Positions 33,365 to 42,368 of a stretch of 64,000 nucleotides of DNA are shown here, piece by piece; within the stretch, counting starts at the first letter, position 1, and each line of letters begins with the position of its first letter. Below the pieces are notes generated by a model that was given only the letters and a program-made list of their open reading frames with translations, had not been told where the DNA came from and did not search any database. The DNA is taken from assembly GCA_023407575.1 (NCBI GenBank), contig JAEYLX010000006.1, positions 1-64,000 of the forward strand. The letters are read 5' to 3'. The stretch is from Bacillota bacterium (GTDB taxonomy: Bacteria; Bacillota; Clostridia; Lachnospirales; Lachnospiraceae). The translations under genes were made by a program, and so were the position numbers.

Positions 33365-35950
33365 TTATGCATCTTCATCAGTGGCAGCAACCTCAGCACC
33401 ACTATCTCTCATTAATAAGGAAAGAACCTCACTTTCTGGCAATGGCTTACTAAATAGGTAACCTTGAATTCTATCACAATTATATTGCTTTAGATATTCT
33501 AACTGCTCCTGTTCTTCAACACCTTCTGCAATGACACACATTCCCATACTTTTACCTAGAGTAACAATATTACCTGTTAAGCAATTCTGTGTATCATCAA
33601 TGATGGTATCCACAAAGGATTTATCTACCTTAAGTGTTGAGATTGGCAATTGTCTTAAGTAATTAAGCGATGAATATCCTTTACCAAAATCATCCAGTGC
33701 TATTTTAATATTAATGTCATGTAATCTCTTTAGTTCATCTTTTATTTGCTCTACAGACTCCATTAATACTGTTTCTGTAATTTCAAGCTCCAAATTTTTA
33801 GGTTCAAGCTCCAGCTCATTTAATATCCCCAATACAATGTCACAAAAGCCGCTCTGCAAAAGTTGGATAACAGAGATGTTAACCGAAATGGTAAAATCTG
33901 AGTACCCTGCTTGAACAAGCTTCTTCAGGAAAATGCAAGCTGATCTTAAAACCCAGGTTCCAAGTGGAATTATATAGCGAGTCTCCTCTGCAACCTTAAT
34001 AAATCTTAAAGGAGAAACTCTTCCAAGTTCCGGATTGGTCCATCGAAGTAAAGCTTCAAACCCAGTAATCCTACCACTATCAATATCCATCTGCGGCTGA
34101 TAATAAAGTTCAAATTCATTATTTTCCATGGCATTCAAAAGATGTTTTTCGAGGCTCATCCGCTCCATGAATTCTTCATTCATTAAGGAATCGTAAATTA
34201 TAAAGTTCTTTTTTCCATCACCCTTTGCTTTATACATGGCAAGATCTGCATATTTTAATAATTGATCCAGTTCCATTCCATGATCCGGGTAGATTGCAAT
34301 TCCAATACTAACACTAATTCGCAAAACACTTCCATTAATTTTGAATTCCTTGTCAAACTCTTTTAAAATTGCATTGGCTATTTCCTGTGCCTGCTCTACA
34401 TCCCGAATTTCCTGTTTGATAATGATAAATTCATCCCCACTCAAATGATAGATGGTGTCATCATCACCAAATAATTTCTTTAATCTAGCGCTAACCTTTT
34501 TAATTAATTTATCTCCAATTGCATGTCCTAAAGTATCATTTACATTTTTGAAGTTATCAATATCAACAAAAAGTAAACCCACTTTCTCACGCTCTGGAGT
34601 TAATATGTACGGTGCTTTTTCATACATTGAAAGCTTATTCGGCAAGGCTGTCAACATATCATGATAAGCCAAAAAGGTCAGTTTTTCTTCACCGATCCTT
34701 ATTTTCTCATTTATCAACAATATTTCATCATATTGTTGCCTCATCTCTTCTTCAGAGGCCGTTAACTCCTCATAAAGTTGGGTCAGTTCTTCATGGCTTT
34801 CAGCAAGTTTCTTTTTCATTCTTTGAATAATTCTAATATAAATAAGCAAGACACTGATAAAACATACCAAAATACTTATTACGGCAATTGTTACTATTAC
34901 ATATTCTTTATAAGTCTCATAAAAGGAAAAGGGTTTATTGATTATTTCCATATTATCTGGAATGAGATCCTTGCTAATACCGAAACGCTCCATCTGCTCA
35001 AAATCAACCACTGCCACTGTAGATGCAGGCTGTATGATAGGCATATTCTCAATATCTGCACCTTCTAATATCTGTAATGCCATTTCAGCTGCATAGGTGC
35101 CCTGCTTATTACCACTTAGCAATACTCCCCCAAGTGATCCATTATCCAATCCAAAATCATATAGATGATATACTGGTACGGAACTTTCTGCACTAATATT
35201 TTGATTTACATAATCCATCTCTATGACTCTTCCCGTTACATCTTGAGAATAGGTGGTCACCATAACAGCGCAATCTGTATCTAATTGGCTAACTGTTTTA
35301 ATAACCGAACTATACTCAAGTTTGTTCATTGGGATTATTGTTAGATTTGGAAATTTAGCTGCAACCGTTTCACTAATTATTTCTCCGGTAGTTAAGCCAC
35401 TTTCTGTATTATCATAAAGAACATATAGATATTTCACTGAAGGGTTTATTTTGTAGATTAATTCAATTGTACCTGTTGGATCAATAACTTCTGTTACACC
35501 TGTGACTCTTTCTGCATTCTCTGCCAGTCGTATCACACCATCCTGATTTATGCCGCAAAAAACGATAGGAGCATCAGAAAAAATCTCCTTTCGATATTCG
35601 GTAGCAAACTCAAGCGCTGCATCATCCGTGGTTATTATAACATCAATTGGTTTATTCTCATATTTGAATTTATAATATTCATATAATCTTTGCCTATTCT
35701 CGTCTGTGGGGTAATTCTTCCAATCCATATATTCTATAAACAGATTGTTACTACTTTCACAATCACATAAGGTTTCTTGAATACCTTCTACCTGCCCACT
35801 GGTCCATTCAAGTCCTTGATGGTATGAATTCAGTATCAAAACATTCTTCGTTTCAATTTGATCAGCTGCTAATACATTCAGAGGTACGCAGAATAAAAAT
35901 AGTATTAGAAAAAATAAAATTCGCCCACAATGTTTTAAACTCCCCGTCAT
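33365..35950 (-). CDS. Sensor GGDEF-EAL protein with periplasmic-binding-like input
   Basis: 861 residues. A signal segment (ILFFLILFLFCVPLNVLA) is followed by an extracellular ABC-substrate-binding-like domain at about 30-330, one membrane helix near 350-375 (EYVIVTIAVISILVCFISV), a coiled coil to 420, a GGDEF domain with SGDEF near 502, and an EAL domain with EALLRW near 633 and DDFGKGYSSL. Both catalytic halves look plausible, so it could make or break cyclic di-GMP in response to an outside ligand. Ligand and net activity are not visible. Confidence 0.88.
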   Translation of the reverse strand: MTGSLKHCGRILFFLILFLFCVPLNVLAADQIETKNVLILNSYHQGLEWTSGQVEGIQETLCDCESSNNLFIEYMDWKNYPTDENRQRLYEYYKFKYENKPIDVIITTDDAALEFATEYRKEIFSDAPIVFCGINQDGVIRLAENAERVTGVTEVIDPTGTIELIYKINPSVKYLYVLYDNTESGLTTGEIISETVAAKFPNLTIIPMNKLEYSSVIKTVSQLDTDCAVMVTTYSQDVTGRVIEMDYVNQNISAESSVPVYHLYDFGLDNGSLGGVLLSGNKQGTYAAEMALQILEGADIENMPIIQPASTVAVVDFEQMERFGISKDLIPDNMEIINKPFSFYETYKEYVIVTIAVISILVCFISVLLIYIRIIQRMKKKLAESHEELTQLYEELTASEEEMRQQYDEILLINEKIRIGEEKLTFLAYHDMLTALPNKLSMYEKAPYILTPEREKVGLLFVDIDNFKNVNDTLGHAIGDKLIKKVSARLKKLFGDDDTIYHLSGDEFIIIKQEIRDVEQAQEIANAILKEFDKEFKINGSVLRISVSIGIAIYPDHGMELDQLLKYADLAMYKAKGDGKKNFIIYDSLMNEEFMERMSLEKHLLNAMENNEFELYYQPQMDIDSGRITGFEALLRWTNPELGRVSPLRFIKVAEETRYIIPLGTWVLRSACIFLKKLVQAGYSDFTISVNISVIQLLQSGFCDIVLGILNELELEPKNLELEITETVLMESVEQIKDELKRLHDINIKIALDDFGKGYSSLNYLRQLPISTLKVDKSFVDTIIDDTQNCLTGNIVTLGKSMGMCVIAEGVEEQEQLEYLKQYNCDRIQGYLFSKPLPESEVLSLLMRDSGAEVAATDEDA

Positions 35951-36077
35951 TCATTCCCTCCTAGCCATCATCCGAATTACTATTTATTAGTATTATAAAT
36001 CATTTTCTACCATTTTCAAAGTAAATTTTCTAAATATCGACTAAATTTTTACTTTTTGTCGACAAAATAAAATTCGC

Positions 36078-36105
36078 TTGCAAAATCAGTAATATACGAT
36101 ACAAT
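36078..36105 (+). promoter_or_regulatory. Promoter of the ABC-F gene
   Basis: TTGCAA (36078-36083), 16-base spacer, TACAAT (36100-36105), about 85 bases before the start. An 85-base leader would follow. Confidence 0.5.
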
Positions 36106-36190
36106 AGAAATGGCGATTATTTATAATTAGATTCGATGAACAGCAGGCTGTTGCATCATATTCGGTAAGTAACCAGGAGGTAGGTTTTAC

Positions 36191-37831
36191 ATGATTCAGG
36201 CTAGTAATATTACATTAAGATTAGGAAAGCGAGCATTGTTTGAGGACGTAAACATAAAGTTTACAGAAGGAAACTGCTACGGATTAATTGGTGCTAATGG
36301 TGCCGGTAAGTCTACGTTTTTGAAAATAATGAACGGACAATTAGAGCCCAGCAAAGGTGATATCATTATTACACCTGGGCAGAGATTATCCTTCTTACAA
36401 CAGGATCACTTTAAATATGATGCATTTGAAGTTCTTGAAACAGTAATTATGGGTAACAAGCGTCTTTACGAAATAATGAAAGAAAAAGACATTATTTATG
36501 CAAAAGAAGATTTTACCGAAGAAGACGGTATTCGCGCAAGTGAGTTGGAAGGTGAATTTGCTGCCATGGATGGCTGGGAAGCTGAATCCAATGCTGCTTC
36601 TCTGCTTAATGGCTTAGGAATTGATACAGACCTTCATTATAAGAAAATGGCTGAATTAAGTGGCTCTGAAAAAGTAAAGGTGCTGCTGGCACAGGCTCTT
36701 TTTGGTAACCCTGATATCCTGCTTCTAGATGAGCCTACCAACCATTTAGATTTAGAAGCAATCCGTTGGCTGGAGGAGTTCTTAATTAACTTTGAGAATA
36801 CAGTTATCGTGGTATCCCATGACCGTTATTTCCTTAATAAAGTATGTACTCATATTGCAGATATCGATTATGCAAAAATTCAGCTCTATTCCGGTAACTA
36901 TGACTTCTGGTATGAGTCCAGTCAGTTAATGGTAAAACAAATGAAGGAAGCCAATAAGAAAAAGGAAGAAAAAATTAAAGAGTTGCAGGAATTCATCCAA
37001 CGCTTTAGTGCCAATGCTTCCAAGTCAAAGCAGGCTACCTCTCGTAAGAAAGCTCTTGATAAAATTGAACTTGATGATATCAGACCTTCCAGCAGAAAAT
37101 ATCCTTATATAGATTTCAGACCTAGCAGAGAAATTGGTAATGAAGTTCTTACCGTTGAAAATCTCTCTAAAACAATTGACGGAGTTAAAGTACTTGATAA
37201 GCTTTCCTTTATTGTTGGTCGTGATGATAAAATTGCATTTGTTGGGCCAAATACTGCTGCCACAACTACTCTCTTTAAAATACTTTCCGGTGAAATGGAA
37301 CCGGATGAAGGCTCCTATAAATGGGGAATCACAACAACAGTTGCCTATTTCCCTAAGGATAACACCAAGCTTTTTGCTGGCGATGAAACCATTGTTGATT
37401 TCTTAATGCCATATTCTCCTGAAAAAGATGTTACTTATGTTCGTGGCTTCATGGGCCGTATGTTGTTTGCAGGGGAAGAAGGTTCCAAGAAGGTTAATGT
37501 ACTCTCCGGTGGTGAACGAGTTCGAGTTATGCTATCAAAAATGATGATCATGGGTGCAAATGTATTAATTCTTGACGAGCCAACGAACCACTTAGATATG
37601 GAGTCTATCACAGCTTTAAATAATGGTATGATGAAATTCTCTGGTGTTGCCCTCTTTACTTCACCTGACCATCAGTTCATTCAAACCACAGCAAACCGTA
37701 TTATGGAAATTGTTAACGGTCATCTGGTGGATAAGGTATCTACTTATGATGAATATCTGGATAGCGATGAAATGGCAAGAAAGAGACAAATCTGTTTATT
37801 TGATGCCGAAGTAGAAGACGGAGAAGAATAA
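36191..37831 (+). CDS. ABC-F family ATPase with altered second ATP site
   Basis: 546 residues with two nucleotide-binding domains and no membrane segments. Domain 1 is intact: GANGAGKSTFLKI near 36, LSGSEKVKV near 155, LLLDEPTNHLD near 177, VSHDRYF near 205. Domain 2 has GPNTAATTTLFK near 352 where AKTTL is expected (Lys to Thr at 358) and TSPDHQF near 490 where TSHDH is expected (His to Pro at 492); its signature LSGGERVRV and Walker B LILDEPTNHLD remain. The family acts on ribosomes, as in EttA or antibiotic protection. Closest to the YbiT/YkpA group. Confidence 0.88.
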   Translation: MIQASNITLRLGKRALFEDVNIKFTEGNCYGLIGANGAGKSTFLKIMNGQLEPSKGDIIITPGQRLSFLQQDHFKYDAFEVLETVIMGNKRLYEIMKEKDIIYAKEDFTEEDGIRASELEGEFAAMDGWEAESNAASLLNGLGIDTDLHYKKMAELSGSEKVKVLLAQALFGNPDILLLDEPTNHLDLEAIRWLEEFLINFENTVIVVSHDRYFLNKVCTHIADIDYAKIQLYSGNYDFWYESSQLMVKQMKEANKKKEEKIKELQEFIQRFSANASKSKQATSRKKALDKIELDDIRPSSRKYPYIDFRPSREIGNEVLTVENLSKTIDGVKVLDKLSFIVGRDDKIAFVGPNTAATTTLFKILSGEMEPDEGSYKWGITTTVAYFPKDNTKLFAGDETIVDFLMPYSPEKDVTYVRGFMGRMLFAGEEGSKKVNVLSGGERVRVMLSKMMIMGANVLILDEPTNHLDMESITALNNGMMKFSGVALFTSPDHQFIQTTANRIMEIVNGHLVDKVSTYDEYLDSDEMARKRQICLFDAEVEDGEE

Positions 37832-38178
37832 AGAACTATTTTAGAACATGCACCGCGGGTGCCAATGTATAGAGCTGCTACAACAGTATATAATTAACTG
37901 TTGTAGCAGTTTTTTATATATAACAGGAAATTCCTCCTAATTTCCTGTTATATATAAAGCCCTTTAGAGTAATGATTCACTTTGTCCTTTCCTAGGACTT
38001 GCAATTTATTGCACAAAAACATATATTTTGACTTCGTCCCATCAAAAATCTCCGCAACATGAACAACCGCTATGAATAAAATGAAATAAGAACATTTGTA
38101 ACAGTTCATCCATGCAAATTTTTAATGCAATCTAACATATGACTGAACTGTTATAAACCTTTTGATAGGAGAACTTAC
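37832..38178. other. Intergenic region with two stem-loops
   Basis: 347 bases without a gene. It holds the ABC-F terminator (37875-37915) and a second perfect 17-base inverted repeat (37916-37932 / 37939-37955) with loop CCTCCT. The rest leads to the GTG start of the C39-like gene behind TAGGAG. Confidence 0.6.
37875..37915 (+). terminator. Terminator after the ABC-F gene
   Basis: CTGCTACAACAGT and ACTGTTGTAGCAG form a 13-base stem with a nine-base loop, followed by TTTTTT. A second inverted repeat follows immediately. Confidence 0.88.
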
Positions 38179-39351
38179 GTGCCTAACTCAACTGTTGAAT
38201 TAGCCAACCAATCTTATGTCCCTATTGTCAGGAATTCCAAAACCTCCTATGGTGGAAGCCAGATGTGGTTTCCAAAATCAAATTGGAATAGCATAGAACA
38301 TATCATTCATACTTATGGTTGCGGAACCATTGCAACCGCAGACATGTTTCTCTATCTTGCTTTACAAAAAAAAGAGATAAATACTACCGTTACTGCAATT
38401 GCCTTGCAAGACTCTATTCAAATCTTATATGATAATTACCTCTCCTACGTTCTGGAGGTTCATAATAAATATACCAAAACGAAACGTTATCTTGCAGTGC
38501 TTGGACCAAGTTTGGCACGCGCCATCAATAACTATTCCAATCAATTTTCCCTTGGTTACGTTGCGACCTGGAAATGGAGACTTAGCTACTATGAAATGCT
38601 TGACCAAATAGAATCCATGCTTTCTCAGGACATTCCGGTTATTCTCTCCATCGGCCCAAATACACCAAAATTTTGGGGAAGACATGGTATTAGTTTCTAT
38701 GAACATAAAGAAATTCAATATCAGGCTGCGGTTCCAGAAAAATTTATTAACAGAGCTTCTGATACAACAAATAATACCGCCGGTAGTGAAAACCATATAA
38801 GTGAAAACCATATAATTATAGATGTAGATGATCAAACAGATGGTGATGGAAATAAAATCCCTAACTCCCACCATGATATTGAAATCCGTAAGGATAAGGA
38901 TATCATTGGAAACACTAATGTCCCTGAAGAGATAACTGTATCTAAAGATATTAACGACTATAAAGCTAGCGATAGCCTTGAGAGTATTGCGGTCCCTAAA
39001 TTTGTAGACGGCTATAAGGATATTAATGACCCTAAAGATAATAAAGAGCCTATCGAATTAAGAGAAAATACAGAATCTGTACCTAAAGAGGATGTTGCCT
39101 CAAATGCCAAAATAAGAAAACCCTATTACTATAAATCTGCTTACGATGATATTCACGGCCATTATGTAACAGTGACCGGAATTATAAAAGATGACGTTGC
39201 TGGGCGAATTATGCTGCGAATTTCCTCCTGGGGCAGAGAATATTATATTAACTATGAAGAATACCGTGACTATATAGAAAGTTATAGCGGAACATATACC
39301 TCAAGTATGGTTCACATTAAAAAGGATCGAATCTATTATTATCATAAATAA
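38179..39351 (+). CDS. C39-like cysteine-peptidase-fold protein with variable insert
   Basis: 390 residues. YGCGTIATADMFLYLA near 47 is the catalytic Cys motif of peptidase C39-like families, and GHYVTVTGIIKDD near 325 with SSWGREYYINYEEY near 350 fit the His and Asn/Asp region. Residues about 195-320 are a low-complexity polar insert with short repeats such as KDIND and ENHI. No export signal or ABC half is seen. It starts at GTG 38179 behind TAGGAG. A peptidase role is inferred. Confidence 0.55.
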   Translation: MPNSTVELANQSYVPIVRNSKTSYGGSQMWFPKSNWNSIEHIIHTYGCGTIATADMFLYLALQKKEINTTVTAIALQDSIQILYDNYLSYVLEVHNKYTKTKRYLAVLGPSLARAINNYSNQFSLGYVATWKWRLSYYEMLDQIESMLSQDIPVILSIGPNTPKFWGRHGISFYEHKEIQYQAAVPEKFINRASDTTNNTAGSENHISENHIIIDVDDQTDGDGNKIPNSHHDIEIRKDKDIIGNTNVPEEITVSKDINDYKASDSLESIAVPKFVDGYKDINDPKDNKEPIELRENTESVPKEDVASNAKIRKPYYYKSAYDDIHGHYVTVTGIIKDDVAGRIMLRISSWGREYYINYEEYRDYIESYSGTYTSSMVHIKKDRIYYYHK

Positions 39352-39360
39352 ATACTGTAG

Positions 39361-39398
39361 CTGATATGCCCCCCGTCAAGTAGACAGGGGGCATATCA
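39361..39398 (+). terminator. Stem-loop after the C39-like gene
   Basis: CTGATATGCCCCCCGTC and GACAGGGGGCATATCAG form a 17-base stem with one weak pair and a four-base loop. There is no strong T-run, so terminator function is likely but not certain. Confidence 0.6.
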
Positions 39399-39444
39399 GA
39401 ATTAATCGAAAATAAAAACGATTGCATTCTAAAATATAAATGGT

Positions 39445-40740
39445 ATGATAGAAGCTATGTTTGCTAGACGAGCTTACTTATTAAATAACAAAAGAAATGA
39501 GATGATTACGATCAAAATAAGAATAATTGAAACCTATCGAGGCCTCCCTAAAGCAATGTATATTATGTTTGGCGCTACCGTTATTAATCGGTTTGGTGAA
39601 TTTGTTATGCCCTTTTTGACAATGTATCTTACTTTAAAGATTGGCCTAACCATTGAAGTCGCTGGAATTATTGTAACAGTAGCCTCACTGATTGGCATTC
39701 CTTCCTCCTTCTTGGGTGGAAAACTTGCAGATGAGTTTGGAAGAAAGAAAACATTTTTAATTGCTCAGGCTGGTGCCGCTTTATTCTTAGTACCCTGTGC
39801 CTTTTTAAAGGATTCCGTAGCAATTGTAATTTGTCTTATGATATCCACCTTCTTTCACAGTGCAGTAAGACCTGCCATGACTGCCATCATAACGGACCTC
39901 CTGCCACCCCACCAGAGACAGTTAGGCTTCTCTCTGCAATATCTGGGCATTAATCTTGGGGTAGCACTTGGACCAATTGTTGCTGGATTTCTTTTTAATA
40001 ATCTACTTCCCTTACTCTTTATTGGAGATGCCCTGACCTCCTTCATCTCATTATTTTTAATTTGGAAATATATTAAGGAAGTTAGGAAAGACAATATCCA
40101 AGAAACCATCCACACAGAAGAAGAGAAAACCGAATCCGGAAGTACCTTACAAGTCTTATTTAAACGTCCTCACATTATTTTATTCTTAGTAATCTACATC
40201 ATCTATAGCTTCGTTTATACCCAGCATAGATTTTCCCTACCATTGGCAACTTCTGATAGCTTTGGTGACAGCGGTGCAAGCAAATTTGGCGTATTAATGA
40301 GTGTCAATGCCTTTACTGTACTTTTCTTTACCGTTGCGGTAACTGCTATGACTAAACACTTTAAACCACTGGTTAACATTGCTTTTGCGGGTATCCTATA
40401 TGCTATTGGTTTTGGTATGCTTGGTCTTGTTCATACCTATCCTTTATTCATCCTCTCCACAGTAATCTGGACTTTGGGCGAAATCCTGGTGGTCACAAAC
40501 TTTGGTGTACATTTGGCGAATCATAGCCCTGGTAATTTTAGAGCAAGATTTAACGCAATTGGCTCACTTAGCTGGTCCATTGGTGCAGCTTTAGGTACCT
40601 CGGTTGCAGGTAAATTCATCGAAATAACTGACTTAAATAATATATGGTTACTAACCTTCTTTTTATCTATTATTGGAATGATAGCGATGTTTGGAATTCA
40701 TATCTTACTAGAGAAAAAACAAAAAAAGATTTGGTCCTGA
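39445..40740 (+). CDS. MFS transporter, 12 membrane segments
   Basis: 431 residues. GGKLADEFGRKKTFLIAQAG near 90-110 is the MFS loop 2-3 motif, and two sets of six hydrophobic segments follow, split by a polar loop near 212-230. Such DHA1-type permeases export drugs or small molecules; the substrate is not visible. No clear ribosome site precedes ATG 39445; ATG 39502 (MITIKIR) is the alternative start. It is transcribed alone. Confidence 0.82.
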   Translation: MIEAMFARRAYLLNNKRNEMITIKIRIIETYRGLPKAMYIMFGATVINRFGEFVMPFLTMYLTLKIGLTIEVAGIIVTVASLIGIPSSFLGGKLADEFGRKKTFLIAQAGAALFLVPCAFLKDSVAIVICLMISTFFHSAVRPAMTAIITDLLPPHQRQLGFSLQYLGINLGVALGPIVAGFLFNNLLPLLFIGDALTSFISLFLIWKYIKEVRKDNIQETIHTEEEKTESGSTLQVLFKRPHIILFLVIYIIYSFVYTQHRFSLPLATSDSFGDSGASKFGVLMSVNAFTVLFFTVAVTAMTKHFKPLVNIAFAGILYAIGFGMLGLVHTYPLFILSTVIWTLGEILVVTNFGVHLANHSPGNFRARFNAIGSLSWSIGAALGTSVAGKFIEITDLNNIWLLTFFLSIIGMIAMFGIHILLEKKQKKIWS

Positions 40741-40803
40741 TAGGTCAGCACCTGCTTTCTTTATTAGCAACTAATATTTATCTATAAAAGTTATAGGGAC
40801 ATA

Positions 40804-40901
40804 AAAAACTCTTATACTTAGAATTTAAACAGGTCTTTAAATGTTGGATCTAAAATCTAACATTTTCAAATCATTTAAATCTGCAAGTATAAGAGTTTTT
40901 T
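40804..40901. repeat. Nested inverted repeat after MFS gene
   Basis: AAAAAACTCTTATACTT (40804-40820) and its exact complement at 40885-40901 enclose a second hairpin around AATGTTGGAT/ATCTAACATT. The right arm runs into the T-rich tandem repeat. It can act as the MFS terminator; its nested design recalls the 33105 element. Confidence 0.75.
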
Positions 40902-41007
40902 ATTATCTATTTTTTATTATCTATTTTTTATTATCTATTTTTTATTATCTATTTTTTATTATCTATTTTTTATTATCTATTTTTTATTATCTATTTTTTA
41001 TTAACTA
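40896..41007. repeat. Tandem 14-base repeat, eight copies
   Basis: Unit TTTTTTATTATCTA is repeated eight times without gaps, the last copy (40994-41007) with one change. Its final CTA is the complement of the Rrf2 gene's TAG stop. The repeat number is likely variable between strains. An open frame on the plus strand through the repeat is not a credible gene. Confidence 0.93.
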
Positions 41008-41511
41008 TCCTTTATTACGGCCTGATTGAAACCAGTTTTTTGTTGCCTCACTAATATCTTTGGGTATCTTATTTTCTACTTCACCATGCAGCCAAGCCAG
41101 TGTCTTATTGTTTAGGTACTGTCTCATCTGATCCTCTGCTTCCAACATAACTACCTTTATTAAACAGGGACATTTTGTATAGGATTCAGGCAGGTTATCC
41201 TTGTCCAATACTACTTCATTGCGACGAATTTCTGCACATTGAAAGAGGGGTGAGCTTCCTTCCACTGCCTCAACAATATTCCAAAATGTTATTTCTTCCG
41301 GCTGGCGAGCTAACATGTAACCGCCATTCACACCCGGTACCGATTTTACAATACCAGCTTTTTTTAATTTGGTATATACCTTTGATAAATAGGTTTCAGA
41401 TACTCCTTGAAACGTAGCTAAGTCTTTTATACCAACTGATTTACCATTCGGTATATCTATCATATATAATAAACAATGCAATGCATATTCAACTCCAACA
41501 GAAAATTGCAT
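41005..41511 (-). CDS. Rrf2-family transcription regulator
   Basis: 168 residues. An N-terminal winged helix, MQFSVGVEYALHCLLYM, then GIKDLATFQGVSETYLSKVY near 28-47, is the Rrf2 DNA-binding pattern. Cys residues at about 93 (FQC) and 117-119 (KCPC) are candidates for a cluster or redox sensing but do not match the IscR spacing. ATG 41511 follows GGAGGGC. It is divergent from the flavin-protein gene and probably represses it through the sites at 41589 and 41657. Confidence 0.85.
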   Translation of the reverse strand: MQFSVGVEYALHCLLYMIDIPNGKSVGIKDLATFQGVSETYLSKVYTKLKKAGIVKSVPGVNGGYMLARQPEEITFWNIVEAVEGSSPLFQCAEIRRNEVVLDKDNLPESYTKCPCLIKVVMLEAEDQMRQYLNNKTLAWLHGEVENKIPKDISEATKNWFQSGRNKG

Positions 41512-41588
41512 ACTATAGCCCTCCAAAAACTTAATTGAATAGTTATATCCTACTTTATTCTAATGACATAGTCAAGTAACTTGGTCCA

Positions 41589-41613
41589 ATTATAGATATT
41601 ATTTATCTATAAT
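41589..41613. promoter_or_regulatory. Candidate Rrf2 operator 1
   Basis: ATTATAGATA, TTATT, TATCTATAAT is a perfect 10-base inverted repeat with a five-base spacer, upstream of the -35 of the flavin-protein promoter. Confidence 0.65.
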
Positions 41614-41625
41614 AGATAATATTAC

Positions 41626-41653
41626 TTGACTTATTTAAAATAAAGGATATAAT
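41626..41653 (+). promoter_or_regulatory. Promoter of the flavin-protein gene
   Basis: TTGACT (41626-41631), 16-base spacer, TATAAT (41648-41653). Operator sites lie on each side. Confidence 0.75.
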
Positions 41654-41656
41654 ACA

Positions 41657-41681
41657 ATTATAGATATCACTTATCTGCAAT
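41657..41681. promoter_or_regulatory. Candidate Rrf2 operator 2
   Basis: ATTATAGATA, TCACT, TATCTGCAAT has the same spacing as operator 1 with two changes in the right arm. It lies just after the -10, where binding would block initiation. Confidence 0.6.
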
Positions 41682-41817
41682 ATACTCATTTATCGAGCAT
41701 TAAAATATTTAGGTAAATGATTGTATTGTTGATAAGGGGTTACTTTATTAAATCGAACTCAGACACATCATTAGGAAAATGTAAAAAATCAAATTGTACT
41801 TATTAGGAGGATTTAAG

Positions 41818-42192
41818 ATGTTAGCAGAAAAATTTTATGACGTATTAAAACACGAAGGAGTTGTTACAATCGTATCCTGGTCGGACGCAGAACCTCATGT
41901 GGTGAATACCTGGAATTCCTATATCGTAGTAACATCCGATGAAAGATTACTGATACCAGCTGCAGGAATGCGTAAAACAGAAATGAATGTTGACAAGAAT
42001 GCTAAAGTAAAGCTCACCTTAGGATCTAGAGAAGTATTAGGTTATAAGGATTACCAAGGAACTGGTTATGTTGTAGAAGGTAATGCAAGCTATTTATCCT
42101 CTGGCGAAGAGTTTGATATGATGAAGGACAAATTCCCATTCTTAACTAGAGTATTAGAAGTAACCGTAACCTCTGCTAAGCAGATGCTATAA
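41818..42192 (+). CDS. Pyridoxamine 5'-phosphate oxidase-like flavin protein
   Basis: 124 residues forming an FMN-binding split barrel: VVTIVSWSDAEPHVVNTWNSY near 15-35, LIPAAGMRKTEMNVDKN near 45, VKLTLGSREV near 65. The family uses FMN for small redox reactions; it lacks the second half of true PdxH. TTAGGAGG precedes ATG 41818. It is controlled by an Rrf2 regulator, which suggests a response to redox or metal stress. Confidence 0.8.
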   Translation: MLAEKFYDVLKHEGVVTIVSWSDAEPHVVNTWNSYIVVTSDERLLIPAAGMRKTEMNVDKNAKVKLTLGSREVLGYKDYQGTGYVVEGNASYLSSGEEFDMMKDKFPFLTRVLEVTVTSAKQML

Positions 42193-42272
42193 GAACATAA
42201 GGATTTCATAAATCGTAAATTACTCAAAAGGATGAAATGACACGTTGTTTCACCTTCCATGGATAAAGACAC

Positions 42273-42299
42273 AAAAAGGAGGATGTCATCCTCCTTTTT
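42273..42299 (+). terminator. Terminator after the flavin-protein gene
   Basis: AAAAAGGAGGATG and CATCCTCCTTTTT form a strong stem with poly-T. It can work in both directions and also separates the GH18 gene. Confidence 0.85.
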
Positions 42300-42368
42300 G
42301 TTGATAATAGAAATCTTTCTAATTTATAGATATTAATTTAGAAAACAAATACCTGTTATTATATACAT

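Larger units (their letters stand above)
41512..41817. other. Divergent control region of Rrf2 and flavin-protein genes
   Basis: 306 bases with two dyad sites (41589-41613 and 41657-41681) and a promoter at 41626-41653 for the rightward gene. No gene is seen inside. Confidence 0.65.

Noticed and set aside
40841..41029. Plus-strand open frame of 62 codons through the tandem repeat
   Set aside because: It is created by the 14-base repeat (no stop in one frame), has no ribosome site and gives a repetitive hydrophobic peptide.
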